A stretch of 64,000 nucleotides of DNA, from assembly GCF_013141695.1 (NCBI RefSeq), contig NZ_WHNY01000040.1, positions 124,001 to 188,000 of the forward strand, given 5' to 3'. The first letter of the stretch is position 1, and the number at the start of each line of letters is the position of its first letter. The stretch is from Paenibacillus plantarum. GTDB lineage: Bacteria > Bacillota > Bacilli > Paenibacillales > NBRC-103111. Under the pieces are notes generated by a model. That model was not told where the DNA came from. It made no database searches and saw only the letters and a program-made list of their open reading frames with translations. Shown piece by piece: positions 51,975-60,686 of this stretch. Both the position numbers and the translations under genes were made by a program.

Positions 51975-54461
51975 TCAGGTTCTAGGCTTTGCACGGTTCG
52001 TCGGAATCGCCGCCATGGGATCATCAGGCCAGTAGTGCTTGGGGTAGCGGCCTTTGAGATCTTTTTTCACTTCGAAGTAGGCTTCGCGCCAAAAGCTAGC
52101 CAAATCCTTCGTCACCTGCATTGGCCTTTGTGCTGGCGATAACAAGTGCAAAGTGACTGGCACCCTCCCTTTAGCGATACACGGCGTGTCTGCCAATCCA
52201 AACATTTCTTGTAAACGTACGGATAGCGTTGGTGATTCCAAGTTGCTATAGTCAACGGGGATTCGTGACCCACTCGGCACTTGAATATGTGTTGGCGCCC
52301 ATTCGTCTAACGAACGTCGCTGCTCCCATGTTAGCATTTCTTCTAATAGGCTTGTCAAGTTAAGGCGGCTCAAAGCTCCTTTACTTTTCAGTCCGTACAG
52401 ATGCGGACCCGCCCACTCCTCGAGAGTTGCTAACAAGGTTTCATTCCTAAGATCGGGCCAATTTTCCGTAAATCGATGTAAAAAGATGCTGCGTTCCTGA
52501 AGTTGACGCGCATTTCGCGTCCAAGGCAGTACATCCAAGGATTCTGAACGAATCCCTGCAATCATGGCCTGAAGGACGAGATCCGGATTGGGCTCTTGAA
52601 GAGGTTTATCTTTGAGTGTAAGTGCGCCAAGCAGCCACAGTTCTCTCGCTCGCACGGAACCTACAGTACTGTCCCATTCCACAACTTGTTCTTTGCGGAT
52701 GTGGTTATCAAAAGCTGTGAACAGCTCCTCCTCTTGCAGAGGAGCTGCGAGATAGATGCGGCTCTCCGTTCCGCTGTCGTCCAGCTCTGCTGCGACGATA
52801 TACCGCTCGTTCGATAGCGGCTGCAGCTCCGGCAGCACGGCCCCGCGGCCGTTCGCGAGCGTAAACCGCCCCACCGACCGTCGCTGCGCGACGCGGTCGG
52901 GGAAGGCGAAGGCGAGCAGCAGCCCGCTCGCCGCTGCAGAGCTCACGCTCGGCCGGATGCCGAGCGACTGCATCAAGACCTTTGCCTCCGCCGTAATGCG
53001 GCGGCAAAGGTCAAGGTCCACACCCTCGCGCGCGTCGCCACGTTGCGCGCGCCAGAGCTCTTCGATGCGGCTGCGCACATCCGCATCCCGACTTGCGGCG
53101 CGCATGAAATCGCGCTCGCTCAGCATGACTGCGAGCTCGCACGCCAGCGCGCCGAGCTCGAGCGGAACGGCTTGCAGCACCATGTGCGCAAGCCGCGGGT
53201 GCAGGCCTAACGCCGCGACACGCTTGCCGTGTGGCGTTAGGCCCCCGTTCTCGTGCAGCGCGCCTAGCTGCACGAGCAGTTCCCGCGCCTGCTGATACGC
53301 AGCAGCAGGCGGTGGGTCTAGCCAGACCAGCGCAGCGGGGTCTGGCGCGCCCCAGGCGGCAAGCTCCAGCGCCAGCGGGGCGAGATCAGCTTCGCGGATC
53401 TCGGGCGTAGAGCTCGGCGGGAGCTGCCGATGCTCGGTCTCGGTCCACAGGCGGTAACACGCGCCTGGACCGAGACGCCCTGCTCGGCCTCTGCGTTGAT
53501 CGGCAGAGGCAACGGATACCGGCACCGTCGTCAGACGGGTCATACCGGTGCGGGGCGAGAAACGCGGCACACGCATGAGGCCGCTGTCGATCACAACCGT
53601 GATCCCCTCGACGGTCAAGCTGGTCTCGGCGATCGAGGTGGCTAGCACGATTTTGCGATGGCCAGGCGTGCGGACGGCCGCCAGCGCTTGGTCCTGATCT
53701 TCTATGGAAAGATTCGCATACAGGGGAGCGATCTCCACTGTATGACCTAAGCGCAATGCTGCAAGTCCGTTGGCAACACGATGGATTTCCGCCGCACCTG
53801 GCAGGAATACGAGTATACTTCCAGCATGCGCTTGTAACGCTTGCCCAATGCTTGCTACTACAGCAGGCTCTATTCGCCCTACTATCTTCTGTTGCAGATA
53901 GTGCGTATCAACGGGATAGGTTCGACCTTCACTCTCAATAATCGGCGCATCATCTAAAAGTAAAGAAATTGCATTGGCTTCCAAAGTTGCGGACATCAGC
54001 AAAATTCTTAAGTCATCCCGAAGCAGGGTTTGGGATTGACGACACAAAGCAAGCCCAATATCTGCATGCAGGCTGCGCTCATGAAACTCATCAAAGATGA
54101 CGATGCCAACCCCATCCAACGCAGGATCGCTCTGCAGCATGCGGGTAAGAACACCTTCCGTGATAACTTCAATGCGCGTTTGCGGTCCAACGCGGGTATC
54201 ATTTTTCACCCGATAACCAATCGTCTTACCGACTTCCTCACCTAGCAGTTTGGCCATGTAACGCGCCGCTGCGCGGGCGGCAAGTCTTCTTGGCTCAAGC
54301 ATAAGAATCTTTTGGCCTTGCAGCCACGCTGCCTCTAATAATGCCAAAGGAACCTGAGTTGTCTTGCCCGCACCAGGCTGTGCGACTACGATGGCACACG
54401 TTCGTTCTTGTAAGGTATGTACGAGTTGTGAAAGTATTGCGTTTATAGGTAACACGTTCAT
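51975..54461 (-). CDS. hrpB: DExH-box ATP-dependent helicase HrpB
   Basis: 828 residues from ATG 54461 (GGAG eight bases upstream). Walker A QPGAGKTTQ, DEFHERS (DEFH box), LMSATLEA, TSIAETSLTVEGI, and QRRGRAGRLGPG are intact, followed by HA2-type and HrpB C-terminal domains with WREAYFEVKKDLKGRYPKHYWPDDP. Role is debated; RNA metabolism is assumed. A G+C-rich block spans roughly 52,780-53,660 (44/60 at 52,861-52,920 against 31/60 at 52,501-52,560). Confidence 0.95.
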   Translation of the reverse strand: MNVLPINAILSQLVHTLQERTCAIVVAQPGAGKTTQVPLALLEAAWLQGQKILMLEPRRLAARAAARYMAKLLGEEVGKTIGYRVKNDTRVGPQTRIEVITEGVLTRMLQSDPALDGVGIVIFDEFHERSLHADIGLALCRQSQTLLRDDLRILLMSATLEANAISLLLDDAPIIESEGRTYPVDTHYLQQKIVGRIEPAVVASIGQALQAHAGSILVFLPGAAEIHRVANGLAALRLGHTVEIAPLYANLSIEDQDQALAAVRTPGHRKIVLATSIAETSLTVEGITVVIDSGLMRVPRFSPRTGMTRLTTVPVSVASADQRRGRAGRLGPGACYRLWTETEHRQLPPSSTPEIREADLAPLALELAAWGAPDPAALVWLDPPPAAAYQQARELLVQLGALHENGGLTPHGKRVAALGLHPRLAHMVLQAVPLELGALACELAVMLSERDFMRAASRDADVRSRIEELWRAQRGDAREGVDLDLCRRITAEAKVLMQSLGIRPSVSSAAASGLLLAFAFPDRVAQRRSVGRFTLANGRGAVLPELQPLSNERYIVAAELDDSGTESRIYLAAPLQEEELFTAFDNHIRKEQVVEWDSTVGSVRARELWLLGALTLKDKPLQEPNPDLVLQAMIAGIRSESLDVLPWTRNARQLQERSIFLHRFTENWPDLRNETLLATLEEWAGPHLYGLKSKGALSRLNLTSLLEEMLTWEQRRSLDEWAPTHIQVPSGSRIPVDYSNLESPTLSVRLQEMFGLADTPCIAKGRVPVTLHLLSPAQRPMQVTKDLASFWREAYFEVKKDLKGRYPKHYWPDDPMAAIPTNRAKPRT

Positions 54462-54623
54462 GCGGTTCACTCCGAGCTCTCTATCTTATTAATGCCATTA
54501 AATGTTAGTGCACTGAATGAAAGATCACGATTTGTTCATCTGTTTTCTGTTTGGAAACCTGTTCCTTCGCTTTTCAATCGTGTATACTAGAAGACAATCT
54601 AGTCACTAAAGGAGAACTTTAAC

Positions 54624-54878
54624 ATGAATGTACATGAAGCGATTTCCAAACATTCGAATGCACAGCATTTGCATCTCGTTCGATTTGCTGAGCTTGATGC
54701 GCAGCGAGAGCACGCCATTGACGCGGCTGTCGATCTGTGCAAACGCGGGCTGCCTTTTAACGTTGATGCCATCAACGCGGTTACGGCCCAAATTATCGCC
54801 CATGCCCAAAAAGGTATTTCTCCACTCCGTTCCCTTGTTACTGAGGATATGGTTCGTGATTACGTAAACAAAGGGTAA
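54624..54878 (+). CDS. DUF2533 family small protein
   Basis: 84 residues, ATG after AAAGGAGAAC. MNVHEAISKHSNAQHLHLVR, FAELDAQREHAIDAAVDLCK and ITPLR-type GISPLRSLVTEDMVRDYV are the family features (YpbS-like of bacilli). Function unknown. First of two genes; the 54-residue membrane gene follows after 14 bases. Confidence 0.85.
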   Translation: MNVHEAISKHSNAQHLHLVRFAELDAQREHAIDAAVDLCKRGLPFNVDAINAVTAQIIAHAQKGISPLRSLVTEDMVRDYVNKG

Positions 54879-54892
54879 GGAGATACATTTCC

Positions 54893-55057
54893 ATGGGTGT
54901 ACTAACTTTTATTTCAATGCTTGTCATGGGATCCGCCTTCAGCGCTGGATTCTTGCTCTTGTTTAAGCAAAAAATTGCATGGGGAATCACCTGCATTGGC
55001 CTCTCCATCGTGTGCTACATCGCGTATGTCTACGTAGCGAATGCCTATTTCGTCTAA
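54893..55057 (+). CDS. 54-residue two-pass membrane protein
   Basis: ATG 54893 has AAGGAG upstream (GGGTAAGGAGATACATTTCC). Two hydrophobic segments, VLTFISMLVMGSAFSAGFLL and AWGITCIGLSIVCYIAYVYV, separated by KQKI. Probably co-transcribed with the DUF2533 gene; a strong terminator follows. Function unknown. Confidence 0.75.
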   Translation: MGVLTFISMLVMGSAFSAGFLLLFKQKIAWGITCIGLSIVCYIAYVYVANAYFV

Positions 55058-55075
55058 AAAATGCTGCGCACTACG

Positions 55076-55104
55076 AGAACCGATCAGATTAACTGATCGG
55101 TTCT
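55076..55104 (+). terminator. Terminator after the two-gene DUF2533 unit
   Basis: AGAACCGATCAG pairs with CTGATCGGTTCT, followed by TTTCATTCTTTC. Confidence 0.9.
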
Positions 55105-55197
55105 TTTCATTCTTTCATTCTTTCGTTCGTACATATCTTCATGTTCCACTTCATGTCTTCCTTCACTTCTTCACTCACGCCATCACTCTTAACAACC

Positions 55198-55833
55198 TCA
55201 ATCCCAACCATGCTCCCCCATCTTCTGAAAAAGAAGTTCAAAATACGCCGTAGGATGAGGAACAATTTCCTTCAATGAAATCGACCACGCGACATCAGCG
55301 TACTCGCCGTTACTTCCCATTTTGAAACCATTCGCCGTAATTTCCGCAAGTTCACCGCTAACAAGTTGTTTAAAATTTGAGACAGTCACAGCAAATAGTC
55401 CCGTTACCTCATCCGGTTGGAGCTCATAGCTCCGCAACGTTTGATCACAGCGATAGAGGAAAACATGACAGAACTCACGATCAATCAGCTTGTCCGAAAT
55501 CAGATCCTCCTCCGCAAATACGCCACAGGGGATTAAATCCTCGAAAACCACTGAGAGCCCTAACTCTTCCTCTAGCTCCCTAGTCCCCTCTGCGACAGTT
55601 TCACTAGCAGCTAGATGCCCCGCACAAGAGATATCCAGTAAATCTGGGAACAGATCTTTGTCAGGATGCCTTAACTGAAGCAGAAGCTTCGGTACGTTCT
55701 CTTCCATGCTGACAATCCAGCATTGGAAGGTCTGATGCCATAGCCCCTTGGCATGAACCTCGGAGCGAGGCGCCACGCCAAGCCAATTCCTTTTCGCATC
55801 AAACACATCAAAATGCTCTTCCGACTTCTTCAT
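55198..55833 (-). CDS. NUDIX hydrolase
   Basis: 211 residues from ATG 55833 (GGAG eleven bases upstream); an alternative ATG at 55878 overlaps the stop of the previous gene (TAATG). NUDIX box GHLAASETVAEGTRELEEELGL with metal Glu residues in REXXEE arrangement. The start FDVFDAKRNWLGVAPRSEVHAKGLWHQTFQCWIV is that of the YfcD/IPP isomerase-like branch. Substrate unknown. Last gene of a three-gene minus-strand unit. Confidence 0.88.
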   Translation of the reverse strand: MKKSEEHFDVFDAKRNWLGVAPRSEVHAKGLWHQTFQCWIVSMEENVPKLLLQLRHPDKDLFPDLLDISCAGHLAASETVAEGTRELEEELGLSVVFEDLIPCGVFAEEDLISDKLIDREFCHVFLYRCDQTLRSYELQPDEVTGLFAVTVSNFKQLVSGELAEITANGFKMGSNGEYADVAWSISLKEIVPHPTAYFELLFQKMGEHGWD

Positions 55834-55877
55834 TCCATTTCCCACTCCAATCAGGCACTCACACGAGTCAATGGACA

Positions 55878-56132
55878 TTATCTCCGAGTAAGCTTGGTTA
55901 CTTTCATCGCATAAAGATCGTCCTCAAGGACTGCCATTCGGTCTCTGACACCTTTAAGTGCATCCTCGATGGCTAGATTATAAATAGGTGCGGTAAGCTG
56001 CTGAAGCATGTAGTCGATCAATTGCTCTGCTGCAATTTGACCTACCGTTACCCCAAGCTCTACATCTAAATGTTCCTGCAAATCACTAATTAGGGCGTCC
56101 TTTTCTTCCTTAGGTAATTTCAATACTTTCAT
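55878..56132 (-). CDS. DUF2164 family protein
   Basis: 84 residues. KEEKDALISDLQEHLDVELGVTVGQIAAEQLIDYML and YNLAIEDALKGVRDRM are characteristic. Cytoplasmic, function unknown. Middle gene of the Dabb-DUF2164-NUDIX unit, 16 bases after the Dabb stop. Confidence 0.88.
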   Translation of the reverse strand: MKVLKLPKEEKDALISDLQEHLDVELGVTVGQIAAEQLIDYMLQQLTAPIYNLAIEDALKGVRDRMAVLEDDLYAMKVTKLTRR

Positions 56133-56148
56133 CCAGACGACCCTCCTA

Positions 56149-56457
56149 TTACTCGAAAATTTGAAAATCGATTTCTTGGAAGGAGCTAACTTCTTTCATC
56201 CAACGCTCAGCCACATACTGGGTATGTACAGGGTGATTATTATAAGCTTCATAAGCAGCTTGATCTGCAAAAACCATAGAGAAACCATAGTCGTAATCTG
56301 CTTTAACACTGACTTGGCGCAGCACTTCAAATTGCTCAACACCAGGTATTGTTGTTAGCTCCTCAGCGCTGATTTTTAGGAATTGCTCGGCATTTGCGTT
56401 ATTTTTGCCTGCATGCAGCTTGAAAACAACCATATGTTTAATGTTTGATGTATTCAT
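56149..56457 (-). CDS. Dabb family (stress-responsive A/B barrel) protein
   Basis: 102 residues from ATG 56457 (AAAGGAGAG upstream). NIKHMVVFKLHAGKNN, TTIPGVEQFEVLRQVSVKADYDYGFSMVFADQAAYEAYNNHPVH and the WMKEV end are the ferredoxin-like dimeric A/B barrel of the Dabb family. Exact role not known; some members act on reactive or aromatic compounds. First gene of a three-gene unit. Confidence 0.9.
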   Translation of the reverse strand: MNTSNIKHMVVFKLHAGKNNANAEQFLKISAEELTTIPGVEQFEVLRQVSVKADYDYGFSMVFADQAAYEAYNNHPVHTQYVAERWMKEVSSFQEIDFQIFE

Positions 56458-56630
56458 CCGTTTTTCTCTCCTTTTCCATACCATCTTCGCTTATTATAGC
56501 GGATTTTGCCGCAAGGAACTATATGGACTCTCACTCCTGCCTCTCCATGTATTAAAAAGGGAATAATATCCTTCTCTTTCGAACACATTAACCAAGTACT
56601 CTAAATCAGAAGAAAAGGAAGTGCTCTTAT

Positions 56631-56810
56631 ATGGTGGAAAATAAGAAACATGAAGACAACTACCCAGGTACTACGAATATGAATGCGGAGAATCAAGATA
56701 TGGCTTTCGTGAATGATACGTTAGAAAACGCGCCTAGCACATCTTCCATCAATCTTGCGAAAGACGATATTAGTGAAGCAAATGAAGAAGAGCAACTAAA
56801 CCAAAAATAG
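56631..56810 (+). CDS. 59-residue acidic, Asn-rich small protein
   Basis: AAGGAAG nine bases before the ATG. Composition: rich in Asn, Glu and Asp, with NKKHEDNYPGTTNMNAENQ and an EANEEEQLNQK tail; no membrane helix, probably disordered. Resembles small acidic spore-associated proteins in composition only. A terminator follows. Confidence 0.65.
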   Translation: MVENKKHEDNYPGTTNMNAENQDMAFVNDTLENAPSTSSINLAKDDISEANEEEQLNQK

Positions 56811-56824
56811 TCGACTTCTTACGG

Positions 56825-56870
56825 TAGAGCAGTTCTTCCAAGTCCTCTTCAGGAGCTGGTGGCTGCTCTA
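56825..56870 (+). terminator. Terminator after the acidic small protein
   Basis: TAGAGCAG pairs with CTGCTCTA; an inner CCTC/GGAG-like pairing lies between; TTTTCGC follows. Confidence 0.65.
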
Positions 56871-56972
56871 TTTTCGCTATTTCGACTTATTTTCACGGGT
56901 AATCAAACTTGGCATCTCCCACCTCGTGCGCTACTATAGATGAAGAAGCATGCATTGGAGGAGGTTGCTACG

Positions 56973-57959
56973 TTGGAACAAGTCATTGTTATTGGTGCGG
57001 GTCCTTGCGGATTATCGGCAGCTGTTGCCTTAGGGCGCGCTGGTCTGTCGCCATTACTTATAGAGAAAAGCTGTATCGTGAATGCTATTTATTTATATCC
57101 TACGTATTTGCAATTTTTCAGTACACCGGAATTGTTAGAAATTGGCGGTTACTCCTTTACGACTCCGCATGATAAACCTTACCGCCAAGAGGCGCTGGTT
57201 TACTATCGTGAAGTCGCCCGACGTGAACAGCTGCGCATGCGATCTTATGAAGAAGCGGTTCGGATTGAACAACTGGAAATTGGATTCAAGGTTCACACAT
57301 CTGATCAATTTGGCAATAAAGCCACTTATGATACGCTGAAAGTCGTTGTCGCAACCGGTTATTTCGATCATCCGAACATGCTGGGGATTCCTGGTGAAGA
57401 GCTTCCGAAAACAACGCATTACTACAAAGAAGCACACCCTTATGCCGGGGCGAAGGTCGCGATTATCGGAGGAAACAATTCAGCTGTGGATGCTGCGATG
57501 GATTTGCTCCGCGTTGGTGCTGATGTGACTGTCGTCTATCGCGGGAAAGATTTCTCGGCCAATATTAAACCGTGGGTCCGTCCCTTATTTGAAAGCATGG
57601 TGAATAAAGGACGCATCCGAATGTGGTTCGACGCTCAGGTAGAACAAATAGACGAACATACGGTTCAAGTGCGAAAAGGAAGCGAACACGTCACTCTGGA
57701 GAATGACTTCGTACTAGCCTTAACTGGTTTTCGCCCGGATCGGTTCCTACTTACGGATATTGGCGTTCAGTTTCATGAAGAAACGAACGCACCGTTGGTC
57801 AACCCAGAGACCATGGAGACGAACATTCCCGGTTTATATGTCGCAGGTGTGGTCGCTTCTTCCAAATATGATGCGAACGAGATCTTTATCGAAACGGGCC
57901 GTTTACACGGAATTTCCATTACCGAACATATTGTTATCAGTCAGAGCCATCAATCTTAG
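56973..57959 (+). CDS. ypdA: YpdA-type bacillithiol disulfide reductase
   Basis: 328 residues from TTG 56973, eight bases after GGAGGAGG. GAGPCGLSAAVALGRAGL (FAD), GGYSFTTP, VVVATGYFDHPNMLGIPGEELP, IIGGNNSAVDAAMDLLR (NADPH) and YVAGVVASSKYDANEIFIETGR. The family reduces bacillithiol disulfide, matching a Firmicute that makes bacillithiol. The GPCG keeps its conserved cysteine. Single gene. Confidence 0.92.
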   Translation: MEQVIVIGAGPCGLSAAVALGRAGLSPLLIEKSCIVNAIYLYPTYLQFFSTPELLEIGGYSFTTPHDKPYRQEALVYYREVARREQLRMRSYEEAVRIEQLEIGFKVHTSDQFGNKATYDTLKVVVATGYFDHPNMLGIPGEELPKTTHYYKEAHPYAGAKVAIIGGNNSAVDAAMDLLRVGADVTVVYRGKDFSANIKPWVRPLFESMVNKGRIRMWFDAQVEQIDEHTVQVRKGSEHVTLENDFVLALTGFRPDRFLLTDIGVQFHEETNAPLVNPETMETNIPGLYVAGVVASSKYDANEIFIETGRLHGISITEHIVISQSHQS

Positions 57960-58029
57960 CGATTGGTGGCTTTTTCTATGTTAATTCTATGAAAATATTT
58001 CCTTTTTTTCAGAGATTCCTCTTCCATTA

Positions 58030-58043
58030 CGAACACTTGTTTG
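58030..58043 (+). promoter_or_regulatory. LexA-like box 1 for the 101-residue gene
   Basis: CGAACACTTGTTTG matches the Bacillus SOS consensus CGAACRNRYGTTYG at most positions and overlaps the -35 region of a promoter with TATAAT at 58045-58050. Confidence 0.6.
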
Positions 58044-58057
58044 TTATAATGAAAACA

Positions 58058-58071
58058 AGAACAAATGTTCT
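58058..58071 (+). promoter_or_regulatory. LexA-like box 2 for the 101-residue gene
   Basis: AGAACAAATGTTCT is a perfect 14-base palindrome with the GAAC-N4-GTTC core. It lies just after the -10, covering the expected start of transcription. Confidence 0.75.
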
Positions 58072-58094
58072 AATTAGATGAGGAGGTTGTTAAC

Positions 58095-58400
58095 ATGATG
58101 AACCCAAGTCACAATTTTCGTTTTATCGAGAGAGATTATTGGTATCAGAAGGCATTGTGTGACACTGACCATCTTTTGCCTGCACAGATCGATGACATGC
58201 TTGACGAAGCACACACTTATTATGCCGATTACACGTTCAAGTTTTATGACGACGGATCGGTGACAATCATAGATAACGACACGAACAACCGCATTAAACC
58301 AAAGGAACTTACTGGCGCTGTTTATGATTTCTACATTCGCAAACGGATTTATATGATCAAGGCCAATTTAATAGAAAAACAACTCCAACATGCCAATTGA
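58095..58400 (+). CDS. Unknown 101-residue protein, probable SOS gene
   Basis: GAGGAGG nine bases before ATG 58095 (ATG 58098 also possible). HNFRFIERDYWYQKALCDTDHLL, YYADYTFKFYDDGSVTIIDNDTN and VYDFYIRKRIYMIK: a small aromatic-rich mixed alpha/beta protein without membrane segments. No family recognised. Two LexA-like boxes flank its -10, so it is likely induced by DNA damage. Convergent with tag. Confidence 0.7.
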   Translation: MMNPSHNFRFIERDYWYQKALCDTDHLLPAQIDDMLDEAHTYYADYTFKFYDDGSVTIIDNDTNNRIKPKELTGAVYDFYIRKRIYMIKANLIEKQLQHAN

Positions 58401-58407
58401 AGCACAA

Positions 58408-58450
58408 TAAGGCCATCTGATTCGGACACTTCGTCCTTCAGATGGCCTTA
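58408..58450. terminator. Bidirectional terminator between the 101-residue gene and tag
   Basis: TAAGGCCATCTGA pairs with TCAGATGGCCTTA. It can serve both convergent genes. Confidence 0.85.
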
Positions 58451-58463
58451 TGTTTACTTCAAG

Positions 58464-59024
58464 TTATTCGTTGTGATAGCGGAAGCAAGCTTGGCTATGA
58501 TCATTTACCATGCCCACTGCTTGCATGTAAGCATAACAAATCGTCGAACCGACGAATTTGAACCCGCGCTTCTTTAAGTCTTTACTCATACGATCTGAGA
58601 TGTCCGTTCGAGCAGGCAATTGGCGACTATCTTCCCAGTTATTCTTAATGGGTTCGCCACCTACGAAGCTCCAAATGTACGAATCAAACGTGCCGAACTC
58701 TTGTTGGACTTTAAGAAAAGCCTTCGCATTCCCAACAACGGAAGCTATTTTCAAACGATTGCGCACGATGCCGGGATTTTGTAGTAAATCCTGCAGCTTC
58801 GCCTCATCATAATTCACAATCACGTGCGGATCAAAGCCATCGAAAGCTTCCCGATAGTTATCTCTCTTCTTCAAAATCGTATACCAGCTTAAACCAGCTT
58901 GAGCGCCTTCCAAGTTCAGCATCTCAAACAAGACGCGATCATCATGCACGGGAACTCCCCATTCATGATCATGGTAATCTTGATATAAAGGGTCTTCGTT
59001 AACCCAACCGCATCGGTTTGTCAT
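58464..59024 (-). CDS. tag: DNA-3-methyladenine glycosylase I
   Basis: 186 residues. RCGWVN, YHDHEWGVPVHDD and ending NDHSQACFRY supply the Cys/His zinc ligands; EGAQAGLSWYTILKKRDNYREAF and the helix-hairpin-helix LQNPGIVRNRLKI complete the Tag fold. Removes 3-methyladenine from alkylated DNA. Promoter has two LexA-like boxes, so damage-inducible. Confidence 0.96.
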   Translation of the reverse strand: MTNRCGWVNEDPLYQDYHDHEWGVPVHDDRVLFEMLNLEGAQAGLSWYTILKKRDNYREAFDGFDPHVIVNYDEAKLQDLLQNPGIVRNRLKIASVVGNAKAFLKVQQEFGTFDSYIWSFVGGEPIKNNWEDSRQLPARTDISDRMSKDLKKRGFKFVGSTICYAYMQAVGMVNDHSQACFRYHNE

Positions 59025-59050
59025 GTTATTCTTTCACCTCATCCAAATAT

Positions 59051-59064
59051 CGAACATGTGTTCT
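59051..59064 (-). promoter_or_regulatory. LexA-like box 1 for tag
   Basis: CGAACATGTGTTCT has the exact GAAC-N4-GTTC core of the Bacillus SOS box. It lies just downstream of the minus-strand TATAAT (59070-59075). Confidence 0.75.
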
Positions 59065-59069
59065 CTTTC

Positions 59070-59098
59070 ATTATAGAGCGAATACGAACACTTGTCCA
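59070..59098 (-). promoter_or_regulatory. tag promoter with overlapping second LexA-like box
   Basis: Minus-strand TGGACA (59093-59098) and TATAAT (59070-59075) are 17 bases apart. CGAACACTTGTCC (59085-59097), a near LexA box, overlaps the -35. Confidence 0.65.
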
Positions 59099-59115
59099 GT
59101 TGGATTATTCAGGCC

Positions 59116-59907
59116 TCAGGACAACTGGTAGAACTGGTAAGTGTTTTGGAGTAAAATAACTGTCGTCTCTTGCGCGGATTTCCCTTTCAACTCAGCGATT
59201 TGTTCAATCACTGCGTGAATCATCCGAGGATGTGTCTCTTCACCCGCGAAGGGTCCTTCAAATGGCCAAGGTCCATCTGTCTCCACCATCATGAGCTCCA
59301 AAGGGTAGTTGCGAACGAGAGTTCTTATTTCTTCTTCGTAGAGAACATCAGGCGTGATAGATATATAATATCCAGCGGCTATCATACGCTCCACAGTTTC
59401 GTCAGATCCTTTAAACCAATGGAAATGTGCCCTCTTGAGCCCGTACTTCACTAGTAGATCACATACAATCTTTGCATCCTCATACACCGCATGAAGCACA
59501 ACAGGTTTATCCCACTGGGCAGCAAGCTGTAAGAAGCGCTCCAGAAGTTGAATATAAGGTGCTACGTCAAATGGCTTGCCAGCCTCTTCTACTTCGTGTC
59601 GCGTGTAATACGGAAGTCCAATCTCACCTACTGCGATCATATCACTTGCATGCTCAGTCATCCAATCGATTAATGCCTGCAACTTCGTTTCCGTGGGCAG
59701 TTCCTGCTCTGGATGAAACCCGTAAGCCGCAAAGATACGATCTGGAGCAAGTGACTTCAATTGCTTTGTAGCTTTACAAGAATCCAAATGTCTGGATACC
59801 GCGATCAAGGCCTGCACCTGTGAAGCATCCAGCTCTGCAATAATCGTCTTCGCTATCTCTTCGTCATACATATCGAGATGGATATGCGCATCAATGGCTG
59901 ACATCAT
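59116..59907 (-). CDS. TatD family metal-dependent hydrolase in the thiamine operon
   Basis: 263 residues. AIDAHIHLDMY (metal histidines), AYGFHPEQ, AVGEIGLPYY, VVLHAVYED, HFHWFKGS and VETDGPWPFEG: the TatD metal-binding pattern. The ATG has AGGAGA nine bases upstream and overlaps the ABC ATPase gene by 17 bases, so it is the last gene of the TPP-riboswitch operon. It may process an imported thiamine breakdown product, as the amidohydrolase YlmB does in B. subtilis; this is inference. Confidence 0.82.
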   Translation of the reverse strand: MMSAIDAHIHLDMYDEEIAKTIIAELDASQVQALIAVSRHLDSCKATKQLKSLAPDRIFAAYGFHPEQELPTETKLQALIDWMTEHASDMIAVGEIGLPYYTRHEVEEAGKPFDVAPYIQLLERFLQLAAQWDKPVVLHAVYEDAKIVCDLLVKYGLKRAHFHWFKGSDETVERMIAAGYYISITPDVLYEEEIRTLVRNYPLELMMVETDGPWPFEGPFAGEETHPRMIHAVIEQIAELKGKSAQETTVILLQNTYQFYQLS

Positions 59908-60667
59908 TTGTTTTCTCCTGTCGCAACAGCCCTTGAATATGCTGTCTTAGTGCTATAAACGCTGGTTCCTGCATGATCGCTTCCTGACGTGGTCTTGCAA
60001 ATGGCACCTTCAGCTCTTCCAAGATACTCGCAGGCTTATTGGAGAGCACATAGATACGATCAGACAGAAAGAGCGCCTCCTCGATACTATGGGTGACGAA
60101 TAAAATGGATCGTTTATTTTGCTCCCAAATGTTAATGAGCCACGCCTGCATATCCAGCCGTGTTAACGCATCTAAGGAGCCGAAAGGCTCATCTAAGCAC
60201 ATAAGCTCCTGCGGGCTTAACAAGGCTCGCAGGAAAGAAACACGCTGCTGCATGCCACCTGACAAGACATGTGGAAGTTCCCGTTCATAGCCGCCTAAAC
60301 CAACTTTGGGCAGCCATTCTCTGGCTTTGGCGATCGCTGAAGTACACGACTCCCCTGCCACTTCCTGCCCGAGTGCTACATTTTCCTCTATGGAGCGCCA
60401 TGGAAACAACGCCGGTTGTTGTGGCATGTAAGAAATAAGTCCTTTTTTCCCCGTCACCTTCTCGTCATCTAACCAAACTTCACCAGACGTCGGCTGAACG
60501 AGCCCACCAATGATATGGAATAGAGTACTTTTACCGCTGCCAGAAGGTCCAATGATGGATACAAATTCACCTTGCTCAACATGAAAATGAATATCAGCAA
60601 GCACCGAAACGTGCCCCTTTTTATTTGGAAACACATGGTGAATCCCAGAAAGCTTTAATTTGCTCAT
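59891..60667 (-). CDS. thiZ: ABC transporter ATP-binding protein, thiamine precursor uptake
   Basis: 258 residues from ATG 60667 (GAGGAGG upstream). Walker A IGPSGSGKST, signature LSGGMQQRVSFLRALL, Walker B LMCLDEPFGSLD, H-loop VTHSIEEALFLSD. Closest layout is SsuB/TauB/ThiZ. Thiamine-precursor role rests on the riboswitch and on ThiY-like partner; the start overlaps nothing but lies 19 bases after the permease. Confidence 0.82.
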   Translation of the reverse strand: MSKLKLSGIHHVFPNKKGHVSVLADIHFHVEQGEFVSIIGPSGSGKSTLFHIIGGLVQPTSGEVWLDDEKVTGKKGLISYMPQQPALFPWRSIEENVALGQEVAGESCTSAIAKAREWLPKVGLGGYERELPHVLSGGMQQRVSFLRALLSPQELMCLDEPFGSLDALTRLDMQAWLINIWEQNKRSILFVTHSIEEALFLSDRIYVLSNKPASILEELKVPFARPRQEAIMQEPAFIALRQHIQGLLRQEKTNDVSH

Positions 60668-60686
60668 AGTCACAGCTCCTCCTCTC

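Noticed and set aside
52756..53295. Plus-strand 179-codon frame inside hrpB
   Set aside because: Lies opposite intact helicase motifs in a G+C-rich stretch, with biased, repetitive Ser/Arg/Ala composition typical of shadow frames.
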